Assembly (NCBI RefSeq): GCF_006517815.1
Contig: NZ_CP041198.1
Span: 1,550,001 to 1,614,000 of the forward strand
Length of the DNA: 64,000 bases
Direction of reading: 5' to 3'
Origin: Pseudarthrobacter sp. NIBRBAC000502770
GTDB lineage: Bacteria > Actinomycetota > Actinomycetes > Actinomycetales > Micrococcaceae
A program made the position numbers and the translations under genes. Below the pieces are notes generated by a model, which made no database searches, was not told the DNA's origin, and saw nothing but the letters and a program-made list of their open reading frames with translations. Of this stretch, positions 11,020 to 20,920 are shown in pieces (position 1 is the stretch's first letter; the number at the start of each line of letters is the position of its first letter).

Positions 11020-12651
11020 TTAGCTTTCGGTTGCGGATGCGCGGGTGGACAGTGCAGCGACGATATCCTGCAGCTGTGCCACGCCGGCGGCACGGTCGGT
11101 GAGGTGGAGGCGCAGCACGGGACGGCCGTGCCCATCCAGGACCTGGGCGTCGCCTGCAGCCTGGGCAGCGATGAGCTCACCAAAGGTGAACGGCCGGTCC
11201 GGGATGCCCAGGTCCTCCGCCGGGGTGGCAGTGACCTGGAGGAACACTCCGATGGCGGGGCCACCCTTGTGGAACTGACCGGTGGAGTGCAGGAACCGCG
11301 GGCCCCAGCCGAAGGTCACCGGGCGGCCGGTGGCAGCTGCCAGGTCGTCGCGGATGCCTTCGAGTCCTGCGAAAGCCAACCGGTCAAAGTAAGCCTGCAC
11401 ACTCAGGTAGCTGTCGGACGCCAAGGTGCCGAGGAGTGCCTTGACGGCACCTTCCGCCGTTGCTGCGTCGCCGAGCCAGTCGCCGCCGCGCACCTCGATG
11501 GCGCCGTCGACGAACGCTGCCGGAGTGGGTTCCGGCTGGGCGTCCAGCAACCCGCGTGCCGCTACCTTGGCGGCTTCGACGTCGGGCTGGTCGAAGGGGT
11601 TGATCCCCAGCAGGCGGCCCGCCACGGCGGTGGCGAATTCCCACACCATCATCTGGGTGGCGAGGCCGCCGGCAATGGCTGCCTGGTTCTCGCCGAGTTC
11701 GATGTCGGCATCGGCTGCCACGAGCCGCACCACCAGCACGTCGGAAGCGCCGGACGTTACCTCCGGAGCCTGCGGACCTGCGACCACCGGAAGGATGCCC
11801 GTGCCGAGCTTGCCGGTGGATTCAGCGATGAGCTGTTCAGCCCAGTCGGCGAATCCAACGATGCCGGAGCCGTCCTCTGCGATGACGATCTTGTTCCGCA
11901 GCGGGCTGGTTCCGCCCAGGGTGGCACCCAAAGCCAGCCCGATGTTGTCCGCGGCATCGTCGTTGAGGATTTCGGCAGCTTCCTCCGCCTCGTCCAGGAA
12001 AGCCTGGATGTCCACGCCGGCCAGGCCGGAGGGGACCAGGCCAAACGCCGTCAGGGCGGAGTAGCGGCCGCCGACATTGGGATCGGCGTTGAAGACCGCC
12101 CGGTAGCCGGCCTCCCGGGAAGCCTTGTCCAACGGTGAGCCGGGATCGGTCACGATGATGATCCGGCTCTTGGCGTCCACGCCGGCCTCGGTGAAGGCCT
12201 GCTCGAAGATCCGGCGCTGGGAGTCCGTTTCCAGGGTGGAGCCGGACTTGGACGACACCACAATGGCCGTGTGGGCCAGCCGGTCGGCGAGGGCGGCACG
12301 GACCTGGTCCGGGTCCGTGCTGTCCAGCACAGTCAGCTCGACGCCTGCCGTGCCTGCGATGACCTCGGGGGCCAGCGAGGACCCGCCCATGCCGCAAAGC
12401 ACGATCCGTGTCACGCCCTCGGAGCGCAGCGCGTCCCGGAGTTCCAGGATGTCCTTGACCAGGGGCTGTGAAACGGTGGCGGCCTCCACCCAGCCCAGGC
12501 GGACCGCTGACTCGGATTCGGCGTCCGGACCCCACAACGTGTGGTCCTTCGCGAAGATCCGGGTGGCGACCCGGTCCTGGACCAGGCCGGGAAGGTGCTG
12601 TTCAAGCGCCTGCTGTGCAGCGCCGGTGGCGTCGTAGCTGAGAGTGCTCAT
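11020..12651 (-). CDS. pgi: Glucose-6-phosphate isomerase
   Basis: 543 residues. Interconverts glucose-6-phosphate and fructose-6-phosphate. Sugar-phosphate-binding blocks are visible: LCGMGGSSLAPEV (about residues 86-98), VVSSKSGSTLET, GGRYSALTAFGL and GINPFDQPDVEAAK. This sequence resembles the isomerase half of the transaldolase/glucose-6-phosphate isomerase fusions known in some bacteria. Here the two enzymes are separate but adjacent, with only 5 nt between the tal stop and the pgi start. It is the third gene of the tkt operon. Confidence 0.94.
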   Translation of the reverse strand: MSTLSYDATGAAQQALEQHLPGLVQDRVATRIFAKDHTLWGPDAESESAVRLGWVEAATVSQPLVKDILELRDALRSEGVTRIVLCGMGGSSLAPEVIAGTAGVELTVLDSTDPDQVRAALADRLAHTAIVVSSKSGSTLETDSQRRIFEQAFTEAGVDAKSRIIIVTDPGSPLDKASREAGYRAVFNADPNVGGRYSALTAFGLVPSGLAGVDIQAFLDEAEEAAEILNDDAADNIGLALGATLGGTSPLRNKIVIAEDGSGIVGFADWAEQLIAESTGKLGTGILPVVAGPQAPEVTSGASDVLVVRLVAADADIELGENQAAIAGGLATQMMVWEFATAVAGRLLGINPFDQPDVEAAKVAARGLLDAQPEPTPAAFVDGAIEVRGGDWLGDAATAEGAVKALLGTLASDSYLSVQAYFDRLAFAGLEGIRDDLAAATGRPVTFGWGPRFLHSTGQFHKGGPAIGVFLQVTATPAEDLGIPDRPFTFGELIAAQAAGDAQVLDGHGRPVLRLHLTDRAAGVAQLQDIVAALSTRASATES

Positions 12652-12656
12652 AGGTG

Positions 12657-13772
12657 TTAGGAAGCCTTTCGTGCAGAAGCGAGGGCGCCTTCGACGTCGG
12701 CCAGGAGTTCCTTCCAGCTGGCCACGAACTTGTCCAGGCCTTCGGTTTCAAGGAGTGCGACGACGTCATTGTAGGAGACGCCGAGCTTCTCCAGGGCGTC
12801 CAGGGTTGCGTTTGCCTCCTCGTAGGTGCCGGAGACGGTGTCGCCGGTGACCACGCCGTGGTCGAAGGTGGCATCGAGCGTCTTCTCCGGCATGGTGTTC
12901 ACGACTCCGGGGGCCACGAGTTCGGTCACGTACAGGGTGTCCGGGTAGGCCGGGTCCTTCACACCGGTGGAGGCCCACAGGGGGCGCTGGGGGAGTGCGC
13001 CGGCGTCGGCCAGCAGGCCCCAGCGTTCGGTGGCAAAGAGCTCCTCGTAGACCTGGTAGGCCAGGCGCGCGTTGGCAACGCCGGCCTTGCCTTTGAGGGC
13101 CTTGGCTTCTTCGGTGCCGATCTTGTCGAGGCGCTTGTCGATCTCGGTGTCAACGCGCGAAACGAAGAAGGATGCAACCGAGTGGATCTTTGAAAGATCG
13201 TGCCCGTTTTCCTTGGCCTGCTCCAGGCCGGCCTGGAAGGCGTTGATGACTGCCCGGTAGCGCTCCAGGGAGAAAATCAGCGTGACGTTGACGCTGATGC
13301 CCTCTGCCAGCGTGGCCGTGATGGCTTCGAGGCCCTCGACGGTTGCAGGGATCTTGATGTGGACGTTGGCCTTGTTGACGCGCTGGTAGAGGTGCTTGGC
13401 CTCGGCGATGGTCCCGGCGGTGTCCCAGGCAAGCCGAGGGTCGACCTCGATGGAGACCCGGCCATCGATTCCCCGGGTGGCGGCGGCGACGGGCGCGAAC
13501 AGGTCGCAGGCATCGGCGACGTCGGTGGTGGTGATCTCGAAGATCGTGTCCTCCACGCTGGCGCCCTCTGCCGCCTTGGCGGCGATGATGTGGTCGTAGT
13601 CGGTGCCCGACGTGATGGCCGCGTGGAAGATGGAGGGGTTGGTGGTCACGCCAACCACGTTCTTTTCTTCGATGAGCTTGCGGAGGGTGCCGGTTTCCAG
13701 GCGTCCGCGGGAAAGATCGTCGAGCCAGATGGAAACACCGGCGTCGGAGAGCTGCTGGGTGGGAGTTGTCAT
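12657..13772 (-). CDS. tal: Transaldolase
   Basis: 371 residues, the long bacterial transaldolase type. Transfers a dihydroxyacetone unit between sugar phosphates in the non-oxidative pentose phosphate pathway. N-terminal [15 protein letters not shown] and [13 protein letters not shown] are class signatures, and the Schiff-base Lys is in NVHIKIPAT (about residue 140). The ribosome-binding site is TTTAGGAGAT. It lies between tkt (26-nt gap) and pgi. Confidence 0.96.
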   Translation of the reverse strand: MTTPTQQLSDAGVSIWLDDLSRGRLETGTLRKLIEEKNVVGVTTNPSIFHAAITSGTDYDHIIAAKAAEGASVEDTIFEITTTDVADACDLFAPVAAATRGIDGRVSIEVDPRLAWDTAGTIAEAKHLYQRVNKANVHIKIPATVEGLEAITATLAEGISVNVTLIFSLERYRAVINAFQAGLEQAKENGHDLSKIHSVASFFVSRVDTEIDKRLDKIGTEEAKALKGKAGVANARLAYQVYEELFATERWGLLADAGALPQRPLWASTGVKDPAYPDTLYVTELVAPGVVNTMPEKTLDATFDHGVVTGDTVSGTYEEANATLDALEKLGVSYNDVVALLETEGLDKFVASWKELLADVEGALASARKAS

Positions 13773-13798
13773 TGTTCTATCTCCTAAAAGTTTAGGTT

Positions 13799-15925
13799 TC
13801 AGGCCTGCAGGCCGGCGAGGGAGTCCTTGGCGGCGGCGGCCACTGCTTCCGCCGTGATGCCGAACTCCTGGAAGAGGCGCTTGTAGTCCGCGGAAGCGCC
13901 GTAGTGCTCAAGGCTGATGGAGCGGCCTGCGTCGCCAACGAATTCGCGCCAGCTGAGGGCCAGCCCGGCTTCGACGGACACGCGTGCCTTGACTGCCGCG
14001 GGCAGGACCGATTCGCGGTAGGCGGCGTCCTGCTTCTTGAACCATTCAACGCAGGGCATGGATACCACGCGGGCCGCGATGCCGTCGGCCTGCAGCGCTT
14101 CGCGGGCCTGGACGGCCAGCTGGACTTCCGAGCCGGTGGCGATCAGGATCACGTCGGCCGGCACCGTGGCGCCGTCCTTCGATGCTTCGGCCAGCACGTA
14201 GCCGCCCTTCGCCACGCCTGCCGTCGACGCGAAAGTGTCGCCGTCGGCGTCGCCCTCGCCGCGTTCCCACGTTGGGATGTTCTGGCGGGTGAGGACGATG
14301 CCTGCGGGGTTGGCGTGGTTTTCCAGCATGGTCTTCCAGGCGGCTGCCACTTCGTTGGCGTCGCCGGGGCGGACGACGTCCAGGCCCACGATGGCGCGCA
14401 GTGAAGCGAGCTGTTCCACTGGCTGGTGGGTGGGGCCGTCCTCGCCCAGGCCGATGGAGTCGTGCGTCCATACGTACAGGGACGGGACACCCATCAGGGC
14501 GCCCAGGCGGATGGCGGGGCGCTGGTAGTCGCTGAAGATCAGGAACGTACCGGAGAACGCGCGGGTGTTGCCGGCCAGGCTGATGCCGTTCACGATTGAT
14601 GCCGCGGCGTGCTCACGGATACCAAAGTGCAGCACCCGGCCGTACGGGTTCCCGGACCAGGCACCGGTCTGCTTGGAGGCCGGCACGAAGGACGGGGAAC
14701 CTTCGATGGTGGTGTTGTTGGACTCTGCGAGGTCGGCTGAGCCGCCCCACAGCTCGGGCAGGACCGGGCCGAGGGCGTTCAGGACCTTGCCGGAGGCTGC
14801 GCGGGTGGAGACATCCTTGCCGGCCGGGAAGACCGGCAGCGCGGCGTCGACGTCGGCAGGAAGTTCCTGCGCTTCGATGCGCTGGAGGAGGGCGGCGCCC
14901 TCGGGGTTGGCTGCCTGCCAGGCGTTGAAGGATTCTTCCCATTCCTTGTGTTCGGCCGCGCCACGTTCCACCACTGCGCGTGCATGGTCCAGGACTTCCT
15001 GGTCCACCTCGAAGGACTTCGCGGGGTCGAAGCCCAGCACCTCCTTCAGCGCGGCAACCTCGTCGGCGCCGAGGGCGGAGCCGTGGATCTTGCCGGTGTT
15101 CTGCTTCTTGGGGGCCGGGTAGCCGATGATGGTGCGCAGCGAAATGATGGACGGCCTGGAGGTCTCGGCCTTGGCGGCGAGCAGGGCACTGTAGAGCTCC
15201 TGGACGTCTTCCTTGTATTCGCCGGTCCGGGTCCAGTCCACGCGCTGGGTGTGCCAGCCGTAGGCCTCGTAGCGCTTCAGGACATCCTCGGTGAATGCGA
15301 TGTCGGTATCGTCCTCGATGGAGATGTGGTTCTCGTCATAGATCACCACGAGGTTGCCCAGTTCCTGGTGGCCGGCCAGCGACGAAGCCTCCGCCGTGAC
15401 GCCTTCCTGGAGGTCGCCGTCGGACGCGATGACCCAAATGGTGTGATCGAACGGCGACTCGCCGGCCGGCGCATCGGCGTCGAACAGGCCACGCTGGCGG
15501 CGCTGGGAGTAGGCGAATCCGACCGAGGACGCGAGGCCCTGGCCGAGCGGGCCGGTGGTGATCTCCACGCCGGCGGTGTGCTTGTACTCCGGGTGTCCCG
15601 GGGTGAGTGAACCCCAGGTGCGCAGCGCCTCGAGGTCCTTCAGTTCCAGCCCGTAGCCTGAGAGGAAGAGCTGGATGTAAAGCGTCAGGGAGGTGTGGCC
15701 GGGGGACAGGATGAACCGGTCACGGCCAAGCCACTGCGGATCCCGCGGGTCGTGGCGCATCAGCTTCTGGAAGAGAAGGTAAGCGGCGGGTGCCAGGCTC
15801 ATGGCAGTTCCGGGGTGGCCGTTGCCCACCTTCTCGACGGCGTCCGCGGCCAGGACACGGATGGTGTCCACGGCTCGCTGGTCCAAGCTGGTCCATGACA
15901 GTTCTTGCTCTTCCAAATGTGGCAC
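13799..15925 (-). CDS. tkt: Transketolase
   Basis: 708 residues from a GTG at 15925. The frame stays open to 16081, but the extra residues there are not transketolase-like, and the family body ([20 protein letters not shown]) begins about 10 residues after this GTG. Needs thiamine diphosphate and moves two-carbon units. Visible motifs are [13 protein letters not shown] (N-terminal substrate site), the thiamine-diphosphate motif starting SDGDLQEG, and [15 protein letters not shown] in the pyrimidine domain. It heads the minus-strand operon and is divergent from ctaB. The exact start is moderately certain. Confidence 0.93.
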   Translation of the reverse strand: MPHLEEQELSWTSLDQRAVDTIRVLAADAVEKVGNGHPGTAMSLAPAAYLLFQKLMRHDPRDPQWLGRDRFILSPGHTSLTLYIQLFLSGYGLELKDLEALRTWGSLTPGHPEYKHTAGVEITTGPLGQGLASSVGFAYSQRRQRGLFDADAPAGESPFDHTIWVIASDGDLQEGVTAEASSLAGHQELGNLVVIYDENHISIEDDTDIAFTEDVLKRYEAYGWHTQRVDWTRTGEYKEDVQELYSALLAAKAETSRPSIISLRTIIGYPAPKKQNTGKIHGSALGADEVAALKEVLGFDPAKSFEVDQEVLDHARAVVERGAAEHKEWEESFNAWQAANPEGAALLQRIEAQELPADVDAALPVFPAGKDVSTRAASGKVLNALGPVLPELWGGSADLAESNNTTIEGSPSFVPASKQTGAWSGNPYGRVLHFGIREHAAASIVNGISLAGNTRAFSGTFLIFSDYQRPAIRLGALMGVPSLYVWTHDSIGLGEDGPTHQPVEQLASLRAIVGLDVVRPGDANEVAAAWKTMLENHANPAGIVLTRQNIPTWERGEGDADGDTFASTAGVAKGGYVLAEASKDGATVPADVILIATGSEVQLAVQAREALQADGIAARVVSMPCVEWFKKQDAAYRESVLPAAVKARVSVEAGLALSWREFVGDAGRSISLEHYGASADYKRLFQEFGITAEAVAAAAKDSLAGLQA

Positions 15926-16435
15926 GAAAACCGGGCCCCTCTCTGTGCTGGCGTGGGTGGTACACCGGATCCGGTCAAGGGTGCTCTGCTTGGCGCCCGC
16001 TGCGGTGTGTACCAGCCGTTCACCATCGAAACGTTGATCCTTGCATTCAGTCACGGACAGCAACGGGAATGCGTTTTCCACCGCTTTCTTGCTGCGTGCT
16101 GATCTGGTGACAGCTTAGCTCTTATCCATCCTTCGGGCGCCGCAAATCTCACGTTTTGGACGCAATTTCCCCTTTTGTGAATCACTATTCCGGCGCGGTG
16201 ACTTAATCTGCTCGAATGGGCCTGCGAGCAATCAATTGCGCATATTGCGGGGCAGGGGAAGTGCTTGCGGCGCGGTATGATATTTGGAGGCCAACGCCGG
16301 GTGCGCATCACTAACGCCACCCGGAGTGTCCCGGCTGTTGCACGCACCTGGCGCTTTTCCATCCCTGAGTGCCGTGCCCGGGTCCGGGCCGCACGACCGG
16401 AGCTGCCCTGCAGCCTCAACTGCCACACAGAACGG
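15926..16435. other. 510-nt divergent intergenic region between tkt and ctaB
   Basis: No convincing gene is seen here. Bases about 16100-16290 are visibly more AT-rich than the surroundings and must carry the two divergent promoters. TATGAT at 16276-16281 is a plausible -10 for ctaB, which would leave a leader of roughly 150 nt; no good -35 stands at the right distance. The part next to tkt stays open in the tkt frame to 16081, but is probably the untranslated tkt leader. I saw no clear inverted repeat or riboswitch. Confidence 0.5.
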
Positions 16436-17395
16436 GTGACTGCCACCGTGAGCACAACAGATACGCCGCTGAACGCATCCCGGGCCTCCGGCATCGGGTT
16501 TGCCCGTAAGGCCAAGGCGTATCTCGCCCTCACCAAGCCGCGCGTGATCGAACTTCTCCTGGTCAGCACGCTTCCCACGATGATTTACGCGGAGCGGGGC
16601 TTCCCTTCCATCGGGCTGATCCTTGCCACCCTGGTGGGCGGGGCTTTCGCCGCCGGCAGCGCGGGAGCGTTCAACTGCTACATCGACCGGGATATCGACA
16701 AGCTGATGCACCGGACGGAAAACCGGCCGCTCGTCACGGGTGAAGTCACCCCGCGGGAAGCATTGGTCTTCTCCTGGCTGCTGGGTGCGGCGGCGATCGT
16801 GATCCTCTGGTTCGGCGCCAATCCGCTCTCGGCATGGCTGGGACTGGGCGCTATCTTCTTCTATGTCGTCATCTACACCATGATCCTCAAGCGCCGCACG
16901 GCGCAGAACATCGTATGGGGCGGCGCCGCAGGCTGCTTCCCGGTACTGATTGCCTGGGCCGCCGTAACGAACTCCGTCGAATGGCCCGCCGTCATTCTGT
17001 TCCTGGTGATCTTCCTCTGGACGCCCCCGCACTACTGGCCCCTGTCGATGCGGTACGGCGAGGACTACCGGAACGCCAACGTCCCCATGCTCGGGGCCAT
17101 TGCCGGGGCAAAGGTGGTGTCCGTCCAGGTGGTCCTTTACGCCTGGGCCATGGTGGCCTCATCCCTGCTGATGATCCCGGCCGGCGGGGCGGGCTGGGTG
17201 TACACGGCAACTGCTGTCATCGCGGGCGCCTGGTTCCTTTACGAGTCCCATGCGCTGTACTCCCGCGCCCACCGGGAGGATATTCCCGACAAGCGCGCCA
17301 TGAAGGTGTTCCACGGTTCCATCAGCTACCTGACGCTGCTCTTCATCGCCCTCGCTGTGGACCCGTTCGTCGGAAGTGCAGTGGCGGGCGGCTAG
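16436..17395 (+). CDS. ctaB: Protoheme IX farnesyltransferase (heme O synthase)
   Basis: 319 residues from GTG 16436; a second in-frame GTG at 16448 is an equally possible start. Transfers a farnesyl group to heme B, making heme O for cytochrome oxidase. It is a UbiA-superfamily membrane protein with about nine hydrophobic segments. The allylic-diphosphate motif is N80-x3-D84-x3-D88 (in [10 protein letters not shown]), followed by HRTENRPL. The second Asp-rich region is near [10 protein letters not shown]. Partner ctaA lies 2.6 kb downstream on the other strand. A good terminator follows. Confidence 0.95.
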   Translation: MTATVSTTDTPLNASRASGIGFARKAKAYLALTKPRVIELLLVSTLPTMIYAERGFPSIGLILATLVGGAFAAGSAGAFNCYIDRDIDKLMHRTENRPLVTGEVTPREALVFSWLLGAAAIVILWFGANPLSAWLGLGAIFFYVVIYTMILKRRTAQNIVWGGAAGCFPVLIAWAAVTNSVEWPAVILFLVIFLWTPPHYWPLSMRYGEDYRNANVPMLGAIAGAKVVSVQVVLYAWAMVASSLLMIPAGGAGWVYTATAVIAGAWFLYESHALYSRAHREDIPDKRAMKVFHGSISYLTLLFIALAVDPFVGSAVAGG

Positions 17396-17417
17396 CCAAA
17401 CCGCCCCATTAAGCCGC

Positions 17418-17449
17418 AGGCGGCCGCCACCTCAAGGTGGGGCCGCCTT
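17418..17449 (+). terminator. Terminator after ctaB
   Basis: A 14-bp stem with one mismatch (17418-17431 against 17436-17449), a TCAA loop and a short T-rich tail (TTCTTTG) lie 22 nt after the ctaB stop. Confidence 0.75.
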
Positions 17450-17500
17450 CTTTGTTGGCATGCTGCGCGTGGGCCGCAAACCACCGGTTTCGTTGCCTCG

Positions 17501-17557
17501 GTGACAGATATGACATGCTTGTCATATCTGTCACGTTAACTGTCATTAAACATGACA
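17501..17557. promoter_or_regulatory. Operator cluster: nested inverted repeats of TGACA half-sites
   Basis: Two inverted repeats sit side by side, 50-106 nt before the SulP-carbonic anhydrase start. The first is a perfect 15-bp repeat (GTGACAGATATGACA, 17501-17515; its complement at 17520-17534) around TGCT. The second is TGTCAT-N5-ATGACA (17541-17557). Together they hold six TGACA/TGTCA half-sites in 57 bp, four of them extended to ATGACA/TGTCAT. The AT-rich setting and location point to a multi-site operator overlapping the promoter. No regulator gene lies next to it, so the binding protein is unknown. A role as ctaB terminator is unlikely because a better one precedes it. Confidence 0.7.
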
Positions 17558-17606
17558 ACCTGCTTACGGTGGAACGGACCCTTCCCGCAAGCAAAGGAAA
17601 CAGCCC

Positions 17607-19874
17607 ATGGAAGCCCGTCCCTCAGCCGTCCCCACGCCCAGCCACAGTCCACCGGGCGGAAACGGGAACCCGGTCCGGAAAAAACCCGGTCTCCCCGGAT
17701 TTGCCTCCCACCTCGGCGCCGACGTCCCCGCTTCCCTGGTGGTGTTCCTCGTGGCGCTCCCGCTCTCGCTTGGCATCGCGGCTGCCTCCGGCGCCCCGAT
17801 CATGGCAGGATTGATCGCCGCCGCCATCGGCGGCATTGTGGCCGGCAGCCTTGGCGGCTCACCGCTCCAGGTGAGTGGACCCGCCGCCGGGCTGACCGTC
17901 GTCGTGGCCGGCCTGGTGCAGGAGTTCGGCTGGCAGGTGACGTGCGCCATCACCGTGGCCGCCGGCGCCGTGCAGCTGCTGCTGGGTATAAGCCGCGTCG
18001 GCCGGGCAGCCCTGGCCGTTTCCCCCGTGGTGGTCAAGGCCATGCTCGCCGGCATCGGCGTCACCATCATCCTGCAGCAGCTCCACGTACTACTGGGATC
18101 GGAGCCTGCGGGCTCTGCGCTTGAGAACCTCGCAGGACTGCCTGCCGCCATCACCAACCTGGAACTGCATGCGGCCCTGCTGGGCCTGGCGGTCATCGTG
18201 ATCCTGCTGTGCTGGCGGTTCCTTCCCCCCATTGTCCGCCGGGTGCCGGGCCCGCTGGCGGCAGTTGCCGCCGGTACCGCGTTGGCGGTCGCCTTTGCCC
18301 CGGGGGTGGAACGGATCTCCCTCGACGGCTCGATCTTCGATGCGATCGCGCTGCCGCAGCTTCCCGACGGAAACTGGCGGGCCTTCGCCTTCGCAGTCCT
18401 GACCATGGCCCTGATCGCGAGCATCGAATCCCTCCTTTCCGCGGTTGCAGTGGACAAAATGCACACCGGCCCGCGCACCAACCTCAACAAGGAACTCGTC
18501 GGCCAGGGCGCCGCAAACATCGTCTCCGGATCACTGGGCGGCCTTCCCGTCACGGGGGTCATCGTCCGCAGCGCCACCAACGTGGAAGCCGGCGCAGCCA
18601 CCCGGACCTCCGCCGTGCTGCACGGCGTGTGGGTCCTTGCCTTCTCGGCGCTCTTCGCCGGGCTGATCCAGCTCATCCCGCTGGCCGTCCTCGCCGGCCT
18701 GCTGGTGGTCATCGGCGCGCGCCTGATCAAGGTGGCGGATATCCGCACCAGCCTGCGGACCGGAGACCTCCTGATCTACGCCGTGACCCTTGCATGCGTT
18801 GTCTTCCTGAACCTACTGGAGGGCGTCATGATCGGGCTCGCGCTGGCCGCCGCGTGCGTGCTGTGGCGGGTCCTGCGCGCCCCGATCCAGGCCCATCCTC
18901 CCGCCACTACGTCGTCGCCCTGGCGGGTGACCGTTGCAGGATCCTGCAGCTTCTTCGCGCTGCCGCGGTTGAACGGTACGCTGCAGTCCATCCCCGCCGC
19001 CGTGGACGTCGTGGTGGAGCTGAATGCGGACTACGTGGACCATTCGTTCCGCGAAGCCCTGCTGGCCTGGCGGGTCCAGCACCAGGCCACGGGCGGCACC
19101 GTGAACCTCGAAGAGCACGGGAACACCCTGTTCCGGGACGCGGCGCACCAATCGCCCCGGCGCGGAGAAGCCAGCGAGCTTCCGCTTCCGCCCCGGAAGG
19201 AATCCCTGCTGCAGGGGATCAACAAGTATCACCGCCGCTTCGCGGACCAGGTGCGCCCGCTGGTGCACGACCTGGCCGAGGCACAGAATCCGGACAGCCT
19301 GTTTGTGGCCTGCGTCGACTCCCGCGTTAACCCTAATCTGATCACCAGCAGCGGTCCGGGCGATCTGCTCACCCTGCGGAACATCGGCAACGTGGTGTGC
19401 AACCAGGGCCAGGATGCCTCGATCGACTCGGCCCTGTCCTTCGCCGTCAATGGCCTGGGCGTGAAGTCGCTGGTGATCTGCGGGCATTCAAACTGTGGCG
19501 CCATGAAGGCGCTGATCGCCGAGGCGGACGGCGCGGACCACGCCTCCCTGGGCCCGGCGTTCGGGCGCTGGCTGGGGCACTCCCGGCAAAGCCATGCCGA
19601 ACTGCTGGCTGGCCACCCGGTAGGGAGGCAGGCCGCCGCCGCCGGGTACAGCACGGTGGACCAGCTGGCGATGGTCAATGTGGCCGTGCAGCTGGGCAAG
19701 CTCCACAACCATCCGCACGCGGGGCCCGCCCTGGCCGGCGGGCAGGTCCAGGCAACCGGCCTGTTCTACGACATTGCCACCGCACGGGTCCTCGAAGTGA
19801 GGCCGGACGGCATAGCGGACCTCGACCCGGCGCTCGGGGCCAGGTTGCAGGACGACGCCCTGGCGTCCGGCTAG
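17607..19874 (+). CDS. SulP-family anion transporter fused to beta-carbonic anhydrase
   Basis: 755 residues with AAAGGAAA (17593-17599) before the ATG. Residues about 30-430 form the SulP membrane domain with ten or more hydrophobic segments, starting near GFASHLGADVPASLVVFLVA. A STAS-like domain follows (about 440-525, with VVVELNADYVDHSFREALL). Residues about 540-750 are a beta-class carbonic anhydrase with zinc ligands C569, H627 and C630 and the D571/R573 dyad in CVDSR. The likely role is bicarbonate (or other anion) uptake coupled to CO2/bicarbonate interconversion at the inner membrane face. Such fusions are known in bacteria; the transported ion here is inferred. An operator cluster lies upstream. 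Confidence 0.92.
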   Translation: MEARPSAVPTPSHSPPGGNGNPVRKKPGLPGFASHLGADVPASLVVFLVALPLSLGIAAASGAPIMAGLIAAAIGGIVAGSLGGSPLQVSGPAAGLTVVVAGLVQEFGWQVTCAITVAAGAVQLLLGISRVGRAALAVSPVVVKAMLAGIGVTIILQQLHVLLGSEPAGSALENLAGLPAAITNLELHAALLGLAVIVILLCWRFLPPIVRRVPGPLAAVAAGTALAVAFAPGVERISLDGSIFDAIALPQLPDGNWRAFAFAVLTMALIASIESLLSAVAVDKMHTGPRTNLNKELVGQGAANIVSGSLGGLPVTGVIVRSATNVEAGAATRTSAVLHGVWVLAFSALFAGLIQLIPLAVLAGLLVVIGARLIKVADIRTSLRTGDLLIYAVTLACVVFLNLLEGVMIGLALAAACVLWRVLRAPIQAHPPATTSSPWRVTVAGSCSFFALPRLNGTLQSIPAAVDVVVELNADYVDHSFREALLAWRVQHQATGGTVNLEEHGNTLFRDAAHQSPRRGEASELPLPPRKESLLQGINKYHRRFADQVRPLVHDLAEAQNPDSLFVACVDSRVNPNLITSSGPGDLLTLRNIGNVVCNQGQDASIDSALSFAVNGLGVKSLVICGHSNCGAMKALIAEADGADHASLGPAFGRWLGHSRQSHAELLAGHPVGRQAAAAGYSTVDQLAMVNVAVQLGKLHNHPHAGPALAGGQVQATGLFYDIATARVLEVRPDGIADLDPALGARLQDDALASG

Positions 19875-19913
19875 TCCGGGTACCTGCGCCAAGGCCCGCC
19901 GCCAATAAAGGAA

Positions 19914-19947
19914 AGGCGCCCCGGTCCACAGACGGACCGGGGCGCCT
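19914..19947. terminator. Bidirectional hairpin between SulP-CA and ctaA
   Basis: A perfect 14-bp stem (AGGCGCCCCGGTCC at 19914-19927, complement at 19934-19947) with a 6-nt loop lies between two convergent genes. There is no strong T tract on the plus strand; the minus strand is followed by TTTCCTTTATT, which suits ctaA termination. Confidence 0.75.
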
Positions 19948-19968
19948 CCTGCGTGGCGGTGCCTGAAC

Positions 19969-20913
19969 TTACTTGGCCGTGCTTGAACGGGCGATGTCCC
20001 AGGCGTTCGTCGATGCTGCCATGAGCAGCGCGGCACCGAGCATGTGGGCCGCCACCAGCAACGCGGGAATGCCGTTGTAATACTGCGTAAACCCGATGAT
20101 GGCCTGGAGGATGGTGACTCCCAGGAGCATCAGGACCGCCGTCCGGAAGGGGCCGGTAATGCGCCGCCGGATGACCAGCACCAGCGCCACCACCGTTCCC
20201 GCGGTAACCAGGTAGGCAGGCACTGCGTGGATGTGGGAGAACAAGTCCCAGTCGAGGTCGTTCCGGGGAGCATCTGCGTCACCCGCGTGCGGACCGGCTC
20301 CAGTCACCACCACGCCGAGCATGACGGCCACGGCAGAGAAGAGGGCGACGGCGGCAGTCACCGGGCGCAGGGCCGCGGGCAGGACGGCCGGCCGGGCCGC
20401 CGGGAAACGGCCGGTCCGGCCGAAGGCTCGGTTCACCAGCAGGGTTGAGAACACCACCAGGGCCATCGACACCAGGAAGTGGAGGCCCACCACCCACGGA
20501 TTGAGGTTGGTGAGCACGGTGACGCCGCCGATGACCGCCTGCGCCGGGATGCTGGCGAGCAGCCCGAGGGCAAGCAGGAAGAGGTCCTTGCGTTCCTTGC
20601 GCAGGTTCCACAAGTAGACCAGCATGAGCGCGGCCACGGCGGCCAGCGCGAAGGTCAGGAGCCGGTTGCCGAACTCGATGAAGCCATGGATGCCCATCTC
20701 GGGGGTGTTTACGATCGAGTCCGAGGTGCAGCGGGGCCAGGTGGGGCAGCCAAGGCCTGACGCCGTCAGGCGGACAGCCCCGCCCGTGACCACCAAAAGC
20801 GTCTGGCCGATCAGGGAGGCAACGGCGAGGCGGCGGATGCGGACGTCCACCGTACGGGGAAGCCGCGACGCCAGGCGGCCGGCAATCTGGGGAAGGCGTG
20901 AAGCCGTGGTCAC
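19969..20913 (-). CDS. ctaA: Heme A synthase (COX15/CtaA family)
   Basis: 314 residues from a GTG at 20913; the frame is open to 20961, but the extra residues look like non-coding extension. Converts heme O to heme A for the aa3-type cytochrome oxidase. It has eight predicted membrane segments. Heme-binding residues are visible: Glu in GFIEFGNRLL, His in GLHFLVSMAL, His in FSHIHAVPAY and His in AAHMLGAALL. GLGCPTWPRC after the first helix is a CtaA marker with a Cys pair. It follows an ABC exporter pair by 7 nt, possibly in one transcript. It works with ctaB about 2.6 kb away. Confidence 0.93.
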   Translation of the reverse strand: MTTASRLPQIAGRLASRLPRTVDVRIRRLAVASLIGQTLLVVTGGAVRLTASGLGCPTWPRCTSDSIVNTPEMGIHGFIEFGNRLLTFALAAVAALMLVYLWNLRKERKDLFLLALGLLASIPAQAVIGGVTVLTNLNPWVVGLHFLVSMALVVFSTLLVNRAFGRTGRFPAARPAVLPAALRPVTAAVALFSAVAVMLGVVVTGAGPHAGDADAPRNDLDWDLFSHIHAVPAYLVTAGTVVALVLVIRRRITGPFRTAVLMLLGVTILQAIIGFTQYYNGIPALLVAAHMLGAALLMAASTNAWDIARSSTAK

Positions 20914-20920
20914 GATTATC

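Noticed and set aside
9601..12138. 845-codon open frame on the plus strand across zwf and pgi
   Set aside because: Antisense to two clear enzymes; long false frames are normal in GC-rich DNA with strong third-position bias, and its translation (rich in Arg, Gly, Val, His) has no recognisable domain.
15926..16081. 52-residue N-terminal extension of transketolase
   Set aside because: Transketolases begin near the [11 protein letters not shown] block; the extra residues look like translated leader, rich in unusual Cys/His.
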